Shown here piece by piece: positions 10,619-19,545 of a stretch of DNA of 64,000 nucleotides. The number at the start of each line of letters is the position of its first letter. Position 1 is the stretch's first letter. The notes beneath the pieces were generated by a model. That model was not told the DNA's origin. It was given only the letters and a program-made list of their open reading frames with translations, and did not search any database. This DNA comes from Sphingomonas beigongshangi (GTDB lineage: Bacteria; Pseudomonadota; Alphaproteobacteria; Sphingomonadales; Sphingomonadaceae), in assembly GCF_016820445.1 (NCBI RefSeq), contig NZ_JADHDT010000001.1:62001-126000 (forward strand), given 5' to 3'. Made by a program: the position numbers and the translations under genes.

Positions 10619-13600
10619 ATGCGAAACAACCTTTTCCTGGGTGTGGCTGCGGTCGCGCTCATCGCCCCGGCGGCCGCGTCCGCACAGGAGACGACCTCGG
10701 TCATCCGCGGCACCGTGACGGCGAATGGCGCCCCGGTGGCCGGCGCGCAGATCACGATCATCAACGTGCCCACCAACACGCGTACGTCGACGCAGAGCGG
10801 CAGCGATGGTTCGTTTTCGCAGTCCGGCCTTCAGGCCGGTGGCCCCTACTCGGTCGAAGTGACCAGCCCGCAGGGCAACAAGACAATCACCGACGTCTAC
10901 ACCGTCGTGCAGCAGGCTTATACGCTGCCGATCGAACTGGCCGCCGCGAATGACGCGGAGGGCGGGGACATCGTAGTCACGGCGTCCTCGATCCGCGGCG
11001 CGGGCGTCACGTCCGATGGTCCGCAGACGGTCATTACCCAGGCGGACATTGCCAAGGTCGCGTCCGTCAATCGCGACATCCGTGACATCGAGCGCCGCGA
11101 CCCGTTCGCGTCGATCGACCTCGGCAACGCTGGCGATCGCGGTGGCGCGGTGAGTTTCGCCGGCGTCAATCCGCGTTTCAACCGCTTCACGATCAACGGC
11201 GTGACCGTCGGCGACAGCTTCGGCCTCAATCAGGACGCCAGCCCGACGAACCGTGGTCCGGTGCCGTTCGATGCGATTTCGCAGGTTTCGGTCTCGATCG
11301 CGCCCTATGATTTCCGCCAGTCCGGCTTCCAGGGCGGCGCGATCGACACCGTATTGCTGTCGGGCACCAACGAATTCCACGGCACCGGATTCTATTCGCA
11401 GAATACCGATGGCCTGACCGGCGACACGATCGGCAGCACCAAGCTGAATACGGCGAAGTTCAAGTCGGAAACCTATGGCGCGACGCTGCGCGGTCCGATC
11501 ATCGCCGACAAGCTGTTCTTCATGGTTTCGGCGGAGCGCAATACCGACCCCCGTCCGTTCGGTACCGTGATTGCGTCTTATGCCAATCCCGGTGCAATTA
11601 CGCAGGCGGTTAACGACGTGCTGGCCGTCGCCAACACCAAGAACCTCGGCACTGCCGCCGGCGGCATTCTCGGCCTCAATCCGCGCAAGGACGAAAAGAT
11701 CTCCGGTCGCATCGACTGGAACATCACGAGCGGCCAGCGCCTCTCGCTGTCCTACATCAATGCGTACGACTCACTGGTAAGCCAGAACAACACGTCGGCT
11801 TCGAACGCCAACGCGCCAACCTACGGCCTCAGCTCCAACGCCTATGCGCTGACCGAGCTGCTGCGTGCCGGTATCGTCCAGCTGAACTCCGACTGGACCG
11901 ATAACTTCTCGACCGAAGCGCGTGCGATCTACAAATATTACACCCGTGGCCAGGAGCCGCTGCAGGGTCGCTCGATCGGCCAGATCCAGGTTTGCGACGA
12001 TGCGACCTCGCAGGGCACGACGGGAAGCGCGCTGACCGGCTGCAGCAACGCCGTTCCGCGGATCACCTTCGGGCCGGACAACTTCCGCCAGACGAACCAG
12101 CTGTTCACCGACACCTGGGGCGGCCAGTTCGTCGGCCGCTACACGGCCGGCGCTCATCAGGTGCAGGCGCTCATCGACGTCGCGCAGAACCGCACGTTCA
12201 ACAACTTCGTCCCGAACAGCCAGGGCGCATATTACTTCGATTCGCTCGCCGACTTCCGTGCGGGCAACGCGAACCAGCTGCAGTTCGCCGCTCCGATCGC
12301 AGGCGTCAGCGCGGCAGCAGACTTCCGCTACACCACGATCTCGCTCGGCATGCAGGACGAGTGGCAAGTCAGCGATACGCTGTCGCTGACGTACGGTGCG
12401 CGCTATACTCTGTATGCGATGGGCGAGCGGCCGGTGTACAACCCGTACTTCAACCAGCGCTACGGCTTCCCCAACACCAACACCTATAACGGGCTCGATC
12501 AGTTCGAACCGCGTATCAGCTTCGACTGGAAGCCCACCGACATCCTCGGCGGCGGGCTGAAAATTCGTGGCGGTGCGGGCATCTTTGGCGGCGGCCTGCC
12601 CGACATCTTCATGTCGAACAGCTTCTCGAACACGATCACGACCAGCGCCATTACGATCAACCGCGCGGGCCAGGCCTCGCTGGGCGTCAACACCTGCACC
12701 AACGGTGTACCGGACGCGATCTGCCAGGCGGCGCTCAACGGCGTGACCGGAACCGTACCGGCGTCGGTGGCGCAATATGCTGCCAACACGACCAATCCGA
12801 CGAACCTGTCCCGTACGAATACGGGCGAGCTTGCTCCGAACTTCCACCTGCCGCGTTCGCTGAAGGCCACGCTGTCGGCGGACTATCGCCTGTTCGGTTT
12901 CAACGTCGGCGCCGACTATCTGTACACCAAGAATGTCGATGGCGTGATCTTCACCGATCTGCGCTCCGTCCCGGTCGGTGTTATGCCTGATGGTCGCATC
13001 CGTTACGGTAGCGCAACCGTCTTCACCGATCCGAACTACGACATCCTCGCATCGAACAGCTCCAAGGGCTATAGCCACGTCTTGGTCGCCCGCTTCGACA
13101 AGGAGTTCGACTGGGGTCTGCAGTTTGGTGGCAGCTTCACGCGTCAATGGGTGAAGGACGTCGGCAATGCGACCTCCTCGACGATCAACTCGAACTATCG
13201 CAATCAGTTCTTCGGCGCCGATCCGAACAATCCGGCGTATGGAACGTCGGCCGATCAGATCAAGTGGCAGTTCAAGTACAGCCTCGGCTACGATCACGCG
13301 TTCTTCGGAGACTACAAGACCCGTATCCAGTTGTTCGGTGAAACCCGCGCCGGACGCGCATACAGCTACACGTTCTTCGACAACTCGAACAACGTACGCT
13401 CGCCCGTTTTTGGCACGGTGCTCACCGGCAACAACAGCACCAACCTGTTGTACGTGCCGACGGGTCTGAACGATCCGCGGGTCAGCTATGCCGACACCAC
13501 GACGACCACCAACGGCGTAACCACCGTGACGCAGACCGCAGCACAGGCGGCACAGCAGCTCGATGCCTATATCAACGCCAACCCGGATCTGGCGCGTTAT

Positions 13601-13978
13601 CGCGGCATGATCGTCCCGAAGAACACGGCCCGCAACCGCGCGTTCACGCGCATCGACGTCCACCTCGAGCAGGAACTGCCGACCTTCATCGGCAAGTCGC
13701 GCATTTCGATATTCGCCGACATTAACAACCTGCCGAACCTGCTGAACAAGAACTGGGGCGGCCTGCGCCAGCTCGGCTTCCCGTATGGCGCATCGCCGGT
13801 AACGGTGCAGTGCCTCACTACCGCAGGCAATGCGAACAACGGCGGCACGGTAGCGACCAGCACGGCGCAGCCTTGCGCGCAGTATCGCTACACGTCGTTC
13901 ACCAACCCGAACACGCAGTCGCTCACGTTCAACCAATCGCTCTACCAGATCCGCCTGGGCGCCCGCTTCTCGTTCTAA
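10619..13978 (+). CDS. TonB-dependent receptor, Oar-like, with N-terminal carboxypeptidase-regulatory-like domain
   Basis: A 1119-residue outer-membrane protein. The signal peptide is MRNNLFLGVAAVALIAPAAASAQ. It is followed by a beta-sandwich resembling the carboxypeptidase regulatory domain (about 25-110; SVIRGTVTANGAPVAGAQITI), a plug (about 115-235; FNRFTINGVTVGDSFGLN), and a large 22-strand barrel ending in the aromatic terminal strand LYQIRLGARFSF. The plug-barrel order and length match Oar-like receptors of sphingomonads and myxobacteria, which take up large or polymeric substrates by TonB energy; the substrate here is unknown. Codon use is less GC-biased than in the neighbours, as is common for abundant surface proteins. 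A strong terminator follows, so it is probably monocistronic. Confidence 0.93.
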   Translation: MRNNLFLGVAAVALIAPAAASAQETTSVIRGTVTANGAPVAGAQITIINVPTNTRTSTQSGSDGSFSQSGLQAGGPYSVEVTSPQGNKTITDVYTVVQQAYTLPIELAAANDAEGGDIVVTASSIRGAGVTSDGPQTVITQADIAKVASVNRDIRDIERRDPFASIDLGNAGDRGGAVSFAGVNPRFNRFTINGVTVGDSFGLNQDASPTNRGPVPFDAISQVSVSIAPYDFRQSGFQGGAIDTVLLSGTNEFHGTGFYSQNTDGLTGDTIGSTKLNTAKFKSETYGATLRGPIIADKLFFMVSAERNTDPRPFGTVIASYANPGAITQAVNDVLAVANTKNLGTAAGGILGLNPRKDEKISGRIDWNITSGQRLSLSYINAYDSLVSQNNTSASNANAPTYGLSSNAYALTELLRAGIVQLNSDWTDNFSTEARAIYKYYTRGQEPLQGRSIGQIQVCDDATSQGTTGSALTGCSNAVPRITFGPDNFRQTNQLFTDTWGGQFVGRYTAGAHQVQALIDVAQNRTFNNFVPNSQGAYYFDSLADFRAGNANQLQFAAPIAGVSAAADFRYTTISLGMQDEWQVSDTLSLTYGARYTLYAMGERPVYNPYFNQRYGFPNTNTYNGLDQFEPRISFDWKPTDILGGGLKIRGGAGIFGGGLPDIFMSNSFSNTITTSAITINRAGQASLGVNTCTNGVPDAICQAALNGVTGTVPASVAQYAANTTNPTNLSRTNTGELAPNFHLPRSLKATLSADYRLFGFNVGADYLYTKNVDGVIFTDLRSVPVGVMPDGRIRYGSATVFTDPNYDILASNSSKGYSHVLVARFDKEFDWGLQFGGSFTRQWVKDVGNATSSTINSNYRNQFFGADPNNPAYGTSADQIKWQFKYSLGYDHAFFGDYKTRIQLFGETRAGRAYSYTFFDNSNNVRSPVFGTVLTGNNSTNLLYVPTGLNDPRVSYADTTTTTNGVTTVTQTAAQAAQQLDAYINANPDLARYRGMIVPKNTARNRAFTRIDVHLEQELPTFIGKSRISIFADINNLPNLLNKNWGGLRQLGFPYGASPVTVQCLTTAGNANNGGTVATSTAQPCAQYRYTSFTNPNTQSLTFNQSLYQIRLGARFSF

Positions 13979-14011
13979 GCGAAGCGCTCGACCGATCCGG
14001 TCGACCCTTCG

Positions 14012-14050
14012 GGGCCGCCGTTCCACCCGGAACGGCGGCCCTTCTGTTTT
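14012..14050 (+). terminator. Strong rho-independent terminator of the TonB receptor gene
   Basis: A perfect 13-bp stem, GGGCCGCCGTTCC (14012-14024) with GGAACGGCGGCCC (14029-14041), closes the tetraloop ACCC and is followed by TTCTGTTTT. It lies 33 bases after the receptor stop and 37 bases before the start of the histidine kinase, so it should separate the two units. Confidence 0.93.
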
Positions 14051-14087
14051 GCGAACCGGCTCGCTCCGGTGTAGAGGGCTGCGCGAC

Positions 14088-15200
14088 ATGGCGACCCTTC
14101 CCGCCCCGCAGCGCCCCGCGCTCAACGTACGCCCCTTCTTCGAGGACAAGGCCCGCGCCTTCTGGACGCTACAGGCGGTCGGGTGGACCGGCTATCTGCT
14201 GCTGCGCGGCGCCTCGACGCTGTCCAACCTGTCGGTGAAGGCGGTGATCCCCGCGATCGTCGAGGCGATCGTCGGCTATTGCATCACTTTGCTGCTCTCG
14301 ACGCTCTACGGCTATTACCGGTCGCTGCCGCGGCTCGGCGGCGTCTTGCTGACGGTCGTCACGTTGCTGGGCGCGGTGCTGTTCTACGCGCTGATCGTGT
14401 CGGTCGCCTTCTCGCTGGTCCGTGACGACCGCGCCGCGGTGACGATCGTCGGCATGTTCGGCGCCATCTACGTCGCCTTCATCGTCCTCACCGGCTGGTC
14501 CGCGCTGTACTTCGGCATCAATTTCTACCTGATCGTCGAACAGCAGATCGACGAGATGCAGGTGCTGGAGAACCAGGCCTCGTCGGCGCAGCTCGCGATG
14601 CTGCGCTACCAGCTCAATCCGCACTTCCTGTTCAACACGCTCAACTCCATCTCGACGCTGGTGCTGCTGAAGCAGACGGAGCGGGCCAATGCGATGTTGA
14701 GCCGTTTGTCCTCCTTCCTGCGTTACACGCTCGCCAACGAACCGACCGCCCATGTCACGGTCGCGCAGGAGGTGGAGACATTGAAGCTGTACCTCGAGAT
14801 CGAGAAGATGCGCTTCGAGGAGCGGTTGCGTCCGGTGTTCGACATCGATCCACGCGCCGAGCGTGCCCGCCTGCCTTCGCTGCTGCTCCAGCCGCTGGTC
14901 GAGAATGCGATCAAATATGCCGTCACGCCGCAGGAGGAAGGCGCCGAAATCTGCGTCCGCGTGCGGCTCGCCGGGGACCGGGTGCAGATCGGCGTTTCCG
15001 ATACCGGACCGGGCTTGAACGAAACGCGCGTGATGCCCAGCCTTTCAACCGGCGTGGGTCTCACCAATATCAGGGAGAGGCTGGTGCAGGCCTATGGCCC
15101 GGACCACCGATTCGAGACGCGTACCACGCCGGCTGGCGGGTTCTCGGTGGATATCGAGATACCCTTTCAGCTCGACGATGTCAGTAGAGAGGCCGCATGA
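14088..15200 (+). CDS. LytS/YehU-type sensor histidine kinase
   Basis: A 370-residue membrane kinase of the His_kinase (PF06580) class. Four hydrophobic segments (about 30-40, 50-75, 83-110 and 118-150) make up the input region, with no periplasmic sensor domain visible. The phosphorylation site is in LRYQLNPHFLFNTLNS (His179), and a compact HATPase domain follows with LVENAIKYAV and DTGPGLNE. The ATG at 14088 was chosen over an in-frame TTG at 14049. The stop overlaps the response regulator start by four bases (ATGA), so the two are coupled. Signal unknown; the adjacent receptor gene is a possible target. Confidence 0.93.
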   Translation: MATLPAPQRPALNVRPFFEDKARAFWTLQAVGWTGYLLLRGASTLSNLSVKAVIPAIVEAIVGYCITLLLSTLYGYYRSLPRLGGVLLTVVTLLGAVLFYALIVSVAFSLVRDDRAAVTIVGMFGAIYVAFIVLTGWSALYFGINFYLIVEQQIDEMQVLENQASSAQLAMLRYQLNPHFLFNTLNSISTLVLLKQTERANAMLSRLSSFLRYTLANEPTAHVTVAQEVETLKLYLEIEKMRFEERLRPVFDIDPRAERARLPSLLLQPLVENAIKYAVTPQEEGAEICVRVRLAGDRVQIGVSDTGPGLNETRVMPSLSTGVGLTNIRERLVQAYGPDHRFETRTTPAGGFSVDIEIPFQLDDVSREAA

Positions 15201-15997
15201 CGATCAGAACCATCCTGGTGGACGACGAACCGCTCGCAATCCAAGGATTGGAGCTTCGGCTCCAGGCGCACGATGACGTCGAGATCATCGAGAAATGTTC
15301 CAACGGGCGCGAGGCGATCCGGGCGATCAAGACGCACAAGCCCGATCTCGTCTTCCTCGACATCCAGATGCCCGGCTTCGACGGCTTCTCGGTGGTCCAG
15401 GGTCTGATGGAGGTGGAGCCGCCGTTGTTCGTCTTCGTCACCGCCTATTCCGACCATGCCCTGCGCGCCTTCGAGGCACAGGCGGTCGACTATCTGATGA
15501 AGCCCGTCGAGGAAGCGCGCCTTGCCGATACGCTCGACCGGGTACGGCAGCGGCTTTCGGAGAAGCGCGGCGTCGAGGAGGTCGAGAAGCTCAAGGAGGT
15601 GCTCGCCGAGCATGCGCCGGAGGCGGCCGCCGACATGGCCGACGGCGGCGACGCGGTCTCGTCCAACCGTTTCGAGAAGCTCATCAACATCAAGGATCGC
15701 GGCCAGATTTTCCGCGTCGATGTCGACACGATCGAGCGGATCGACGCCGCCGGCGACTATATGTGCATCTACACCGGCGACAATACGCTGATCCTGCGCG
15801 AGACGATGAAGGACCTGGAGAAGCGCCTCGATCCGCGACGGTTCCAGCGCGTGCATCGGTCGACGATCGTCAACCTCGACCTCGTCAAGCAGGTCAAGCC
15901 ACATACCAACGGCGAATGTTTCCTGGTGCTCGATTCGGGCGCGAGCGTGAAGGTCAGCCGCAGCTACCGCGACGTCGTGGCGCGATTCGTTCACTGA
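15197..15997 (+). CDS. LytTR-family response regulator
   Basis: A 266-residue two-domain regulator. The receiver has the acidic pocket VDDEP, the phospho-acceptor Asp55 in VFLDIQMPG, and the lysine in YLMKPVEEA. After a charged linker (about 120-155), the C-terminal LytTR DNA-binding domain reads DRGQIFRVDVDTIERIDAAGDYMCIY and FQRVHRSTIVNL. LytTR regulators usually bind direct repeats upstream of their targets. It is translationally coupled to the kinase by a 4-base overlap; together they are a complete two-component system. Confidence 0.95.
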   Translation: MTIRTILVDDEPLAIQGLELRLQAHDDVEIIEKCSNGREAIRAIKTHKPDLVFLDIQMPGFDGFSVVQGLMEVEPPLFVFVTAYSDHALRAFEAQAVDYLMKPVEEARLADTLDRVRQRLSEKRGVEEVEKLKEVLAEHAPEAAADMADGGDAVSSNRFEKLINIKDRGQIFRVDVDTIERIDAAGDYMCIYTGDNTLILRETMKDLEKRLDPRRFQRVHRSTIVNLDLVKQVKPHTNGECFLVLDSGASVKVSRSYRDVVARFVH

Positions 15998-16110
15998 TCG
16001 AGGGGACCTCGGTCGGATTTGGGGCTACGGCCGCCTTGCCGACGAGGTCCTAACCAGCCCGGAGGCGGTGCCTTGGGACGGAGCCCCGGGCGGTCCCATG
16101 CCCGTTCCGC

Positions 16111-16488
16111 TCAGGCGTCTTGCAGCGCGCGAGCGATTTCGGCGGCGGTATAGGGCTTTGCGACGAACACCCCGCCAGGGGGCAGCGCGTCCTTCTCCAC
16201 CTGCTCGGCGCCCGACGTGACGATCACCTTCAGATCGGGCCGGTCGGCATGGAGACGATGCGCCAGCGCAAGCCCATCGACGTCGCCAGGCATGCGAATG
16301 TCCGTGAATACGGCGGCGACGTCCGGGTCGGTGGCGAGCACCGCCAGCGCCTCCTCCGCGTCTCCGGCCTCGACAACGGTATAGCCGGCCTCTTCGAGGG
16401 CGAGATTGGCATGGACACGGAGCAGGGGTTGATCCTCCACGACGAGGATCCGGGGACGTCTGACGGTCGGCATGGCCGATATAACCAT
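16111..16488 (-). CDS. Stand-alone receiver-domain protein
   Basis: A 125-residue CheY-like protein with no output domain. It keeps ILVVEDQPLLR for the acidic pocket, the acceptor Asp in VFTDIRMPG, the switch Thr (VTSGAE) and the Lys in VAKPYTAAE. FTDIRMPGDVDGL is typical of the small receivers that pair with HWE or hybrid kinases in alphaproteobacteria, but no kinase partner is adjacent on this strand. A second ATG at 16473 is an equally possible start. The 113 bases between it and the LytTR regulator hold no feature I can name. Confidence 0.88.
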   Translation of the reverse strand: MVISAMPTVRRPRILVVEDQPLLRVHANLALEEAGYTVVEAGDAEEALAVLATDPDVAAVFTDIRMPGDVDGLALAHRLHADRPDLKVIVTSGAEQVEKDALPPGGVFVAKPYTAAEIARALQDA

Positions 16489-16586
16489 TTCGACTGTAAT
16501 GCTGTTCCGGTCCCGCAGTCGCTATCGCGGTAAACCCGGCGGCAACGACGACGATCCGACGGATCGGATCGTCGCGTGCCGGGGCA

Positions 16587-16733
16587 TCAGACCGCCCGTC
16601 GGCCGGTGAAGAGCTGGATCAGGCCGACGATGATCGCGATCACCAGCAGGATGTGGATCAGGCCACCCGCGATGTGCAGCGAGAAACCGAGCAGCCAGAG
16701 GATCAGCAGGATGACGGCGATCGTCCAAAGCAT
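16587..16733 (-). CDS. Lmo0937-type small membrane protein (DUF5670-like)
   Basis: A 48-residue hydrophobic protein, MLWTIAVILLILWLLGF followed by SLHIAGGLIHILLVIAII, ending LFTGRR. Two membrane helices joined by the glycine turn HIAGG are the hallmark of the small lmo0937 family, widespread in bacteria, often stress-induced and of unknown function. The frame is open to 16784, but the ATG at 16733 has an AAGGGA ribosome binding site about 6 bases upstream and matches the family start. Confidence 0.85.
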   Translation of the reverse strand: MLWTIAVILLILWLLGFSLHIAGGLIHILLVIAIIVGLIQLFTGRRAV

Positions 16734-16831
16734 GGTTGAGGTCCCTTCCAGACGATGACGCCAGCCGTCACCGTTTCGCAACAAAACGTTACGGAAGCGT
16801 GCCGTGTTCCGACCGTTCTACTAAACCTCGG

Positions 16832-17647
16832 TTAAGCGTCGCGATTTATGCCATTCGATGGAGGCTCGCCCAGGATAGAGCGCGCGCGGTCGGCCAGCCG
16901 TGCGATCGCCGCGTCGCGGATACCGGGTGCGCAGGCGAGCACGCCGAAGGCGCGCGCGTCCGGCTTGTTGAAATCGAGAGGGCGACCCAGCGCGTCACCC
17001 ACTGCAGCGCCCGACTCCGCTGCGATCAGCGCCGCCGCCGCGATGTCCCACTCGTTGCCCCAGCGCAGCGTGGCGACCAGATCCGCCTCGTCCGCAGCGA
17101 CCATCGCGATCCGCAACGCGATCGAATTGGGCTTGGCGACGGCGGTCAAATCCCGATCCGCCTTGGGCAGGGCATCCGTCGGCACACGCGCGCCGGGCAG
17201 GCGATCACGGCAGCCCGCCCGCAACCGTACCCCGTTACGCCACGCGCCGCACCCGACCGTGGCGCACCAGCGCTCACGCCGCGCCGGCGCATCGAGCACG
17301 CCGATCGTCACGTCGCCATGCTCGACGAGCGCGACCGAGACCGACCACCCCTCGCGTCCGCGTATATAGTCGCGCGTGCCGTCGATCGGGTCGACCACCC
17401 ACACGCGCGACCGCTGAAGCCGCTCCGGACTGTCGGCGCTTTCCTCGGAAAGCCAACCGGCGTCCGGCAGCAAGGCGCCCAGTCGCGCCCTCAGCATCGC
17501 GTCGACATCGAGATCGACCTCGCATACCGGGCTGCCAGGCGTCTTTTCCCAACGGCGAAAGTCCGTCCGCCAGCGCGTCAGCGCCATCTGCCCCGCCTCG
17601 GCAGCGGCGGCCGCGACCGCCCCGGCAAGAGCGGCGGGATCAGCCAC
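16832..17647 (-). CDS. Inositol-monophosphatase-family phosphatase (CysQ/HisN/SuhB type)
   Basis: A 271-residue Mg-dependent, Li-sensitive type phosphatase. The metal motifs are present: WLSEESAD (first Glu), WVVDPIDGTRDYIRG (the DPIDGT signature), and WDIAAAALIAAESGA near the C-terminus. The order and length fit 3'(2'),5'-bisphosphate nucleotidases and inositol phosphatases; sequence alone does not separate the substrates. Its start overlaps the end of the pmbA-like gene by 8 bases, so the two are cotranscribed. The same pairing of a TldD/PmbA protein with this phosphatase is common in sphingomonads. Confidence 0.9.
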   Translation of the reverse strand: MADPAALAGAVAAAAAEAGQMALTRWRTDFRRWEKTPGSPVCEVDLDVDAMLRARLGALLPDAGWLSEESADSPERLQRSRVWVVDPIDGTRDYIRGREGWSVSVALVEHGDVTIGVLDAPARRERWCATVGCGAWRNGVRLRAGCRDRLPGARVPTDALPKADRDLTAVAKPNSIALRIAMVAADEADLVATLRWGNEWDIAAAALIAAESGAAVGDALGRPLDFNKPDARAFGVLACAPGIRDAAIARLADRARSILGEPPSNGINRDA

Positions 17648-18989
17648 CGGCGACCATCATCCCTTCGATCCGCAAGGTCGGGGCATTCGTGCCGTACCGG
17701 AACGCCAGGTCGTTCGCGGGCGTGAGGTTGAGGAACATATCCTTGAGATTGCCCGCGATGGTGAATTCGGCGATCGGCGTGGTCAATGCGCCGCGCTCGA
17801 TCAGGAAGCCAGCGGCGCCGCGACTGTAATCGCCCGTCACCGGATTGACGCCCTGGCCGATCAATTCGGTGACATAGATGCCCGCCGCTATGTCCTCGAT
17901 CAGCGTCGCAGGGGGAATCGCACCCGCTTCCATGTACAGATTGCTGGGCGACACGCCCGGGCCACCGCCGATGCCGCGTGCCGCATGGCCGGTCGGCTCC
18001 AGCCCCAGCTGACGCGCGGATGCGCTATCCAGCAGCCAGGTCTCGAGCATCCCGTCCTCGACCAGCGCCACGGGAGAAACCGGCAGACCCTCCCCATCGA
18101 ACGGGCGCGACCGCAGGCCGTGCGGCCGGTGAGGATCGTCACGGATCGTCACGCCCCGCGCGAAGACGCGCTGACCCAGCGCGTCCAGCAGGAAACTGGT
18201 GCGCCGCGCGATCGCCTGTCCCGCGATCGCGCCGGAAAGATGGCCGACCAGCGACGCGGCGACGCGGGGGTCGAACACGACCGGCAACGCGCCGCTCGGC
18301 GCGCGGCCTGGGTTGACCCGCGCGACCACGCGGTCACCCGCAAGGCGGCCGATGTCGGCTGGCGGATCGAGGTGACGGCGATGACGGGTCGCGTGATGGG
18401 CATAATCGCGTGCCATGCCGCGCGCGACATCACCCGCAAGCACGCTTGCGGAAACGCTATAGGCAGTCGCCGAAAAGGACCCCGTGAAGCCGTGGCTGGT
18501 CGCCAACGCCCAGACCGAACGCGACGCGCTCGCCCCCGCACCTTCGCTGTTGGTGACGCCCGCGACGCCGCGCGCGGCGTCTTCGGCCTCCAGCGCCATA
18601 ACTTTCAAGGATGCAGGGTCCGCCTCCTCCCGGTCATCCAGATCGAGCAGCGGCGGCGCGCCGTGCATCAGACGGTCGGCCGGCGCGAGGCCCGCCCATC
18701 GGTCTTCCGGCGCTTCGCGCGCCATCGCTACGGCGCGATCGACCAGCGTCGCCAGTGCGTCCGTGGACAGGTCCGTCGTCGAAACGCTTGCCGAACGACG
18801 ACCGACGAACACGCGCAGGCCAAGCTCCTCGCTTTCCGATCGCCCGACATCCTCGAGCAGGCCGAGCCTGACCGATACGTCGAGGGAGGCGTCGGCCGCG
18901 AAGACAGCGTCGGCCGCATCGGCGCCGGCGGATTTGGCGCGGGAAGCGATATCGGCGGCGCGGTCGCGCGCCTGGTCGGAAGTCAGCAT
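17640..18989 (-). CDS. pmbA: PmbA/TldE-like modulator of DNA gyrase family protein
   Basis: A 449-residue protein of the TldD/PmbA family. In E. coli TldD and TldE form a heterodimeric metalloprotease that processes peptides such as microcin B17 precursors and CcdA. The sequence has the expected order: an N-terminal helical region (RVAKSAGADAADA-like), a middle beta domain (NPGRAPSGALPVVFDPRVAASLVGHL), and the C-terminal GDYSRGAAGFLIERG and FTIAGNLKDMFLNL. It lacks the HExxxH metal motif of TldD, as expected for the PmbA/TldE partner. No tldD is in the window. Confidence 0.93.
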   Translation of the reverse strand: MLTSDQARDRAADIASRAKSAGADAADAVFAADASLDVSVRLGLLEDVGRSESEELGLRVFVGRRSASVSTTDLSTDALATLVDRAVAMAREAPEDRWAGLAPADRLMHGAPPLLDLDDREEADPASLKVMALEAEDAARGVAGVTNSEGAGASASRSVWALATSHGFTGSFSATAYSVSASVLAGDVARGMARDYAHHATRHRRHLDPPADIGRLAGDRVVARVNPGRAPSGALPVVFDPRVAASLVGHLSGAIAGQAIARRTSFLLDALGQRVFARGVTIRDDPHRPHGLRSRPFDGEGLPVSPVALVEDGMLETWLLDSASARQLGLEPTGHAARGIGGGPGVSPSNLYMEAGAIPPATLIEDIAAGIYVTELIGQGVNPVTGDYSRGAAGFLIERGALTTPIAEFTIAGNLKDMFLNLTPANDLAFRYGTNAPTLRIEGMMVAGG

Positions 18990-19129
18990 GACGATCGACT
19001 TAGGAGGCGCGCGCAGCGGATGCTAGGCCGGTCATCTTGGGTACGGCGCAATCCGTTACGGCCGGCGGCTACCGGCCCGGGATCGTCGGGCGTCGGCCGC
19101 GCGCCATGACAAGCTGCTGCCACCGCCGC

Positions 19130-19483
19130 TCAGTCCTTCAGCGGGTCATGGCCCCAGTTCATCAGCGAATAGCGCCAGTCGCTATGCTCTGCGTCCTTCT
19201 TCGGACCACCTTGCGCCATATGGCGCCGGACATAGCCGACGACCTTCTTCATATGCGCATAATCGTCGTTGGTCAGGTCCGCCTTTTTCTTGTGCTTGAT
19301 CTCCACGATCCGGCGTCCGGACTTGTGGCCGACGCTTTCTCCGGCGCCATCGCCGTCCTCGCCCTTCCACCCGACCCGCTTGCTTTCATCGCTGTCGAGA
19401 AAATGTTCGAGCGCCGACGGCGTCATGTTCACCGCTTCCTTGAAGTCGCGATAGATCTGGTCCTGGTCGTCGCGCTCCGCCAT
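19130..19483 (-). CDS. DUF3140 family protein
   Basis: A 117-residue hydrophilic protein. The family pattern is clear: RDFKEAVNMTPSALEHFLDSD, RVGWKGE, SGRRIVEIKHKKKADLTNDDY and HMKKVVGYVRRH. The highly charged, Lys-rich middle suggests nucleic-acid or protein binding; function is unestablished. The ATG at 19483 was chosen over longer frames because the upstream sequence is not protein-like. The 140-base gap to pmbA holds no identifiable element. Confidence 0.87.
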   Translation of the reverse strand: MAERDDQDQIYRDFKEAVNMTPSALEHFLDSDESKRVGWKGEDGDGAGESVGHKSGRRIVEIKHKKKADLTNDDYAHMKKVVGYVRRHMAQGGPKKDAEHSDWRYSLMNWGHDPLKD

Positions 19484-19545
19484 CGCATTTCTCCTGTCGG
19501 CTGGGCCTGACGGAACGTCCGCAGCGGCGATGCGGTTGCCTCGCG

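Noticed and set aside
11771-14149. 792-residue minus-strand open frame opposite the TonB receptor
   Set aside because: It mirrors the receptor's codons and has an Arg/Val-rich composition without domain patterns, so it is a GC-driven shadow.
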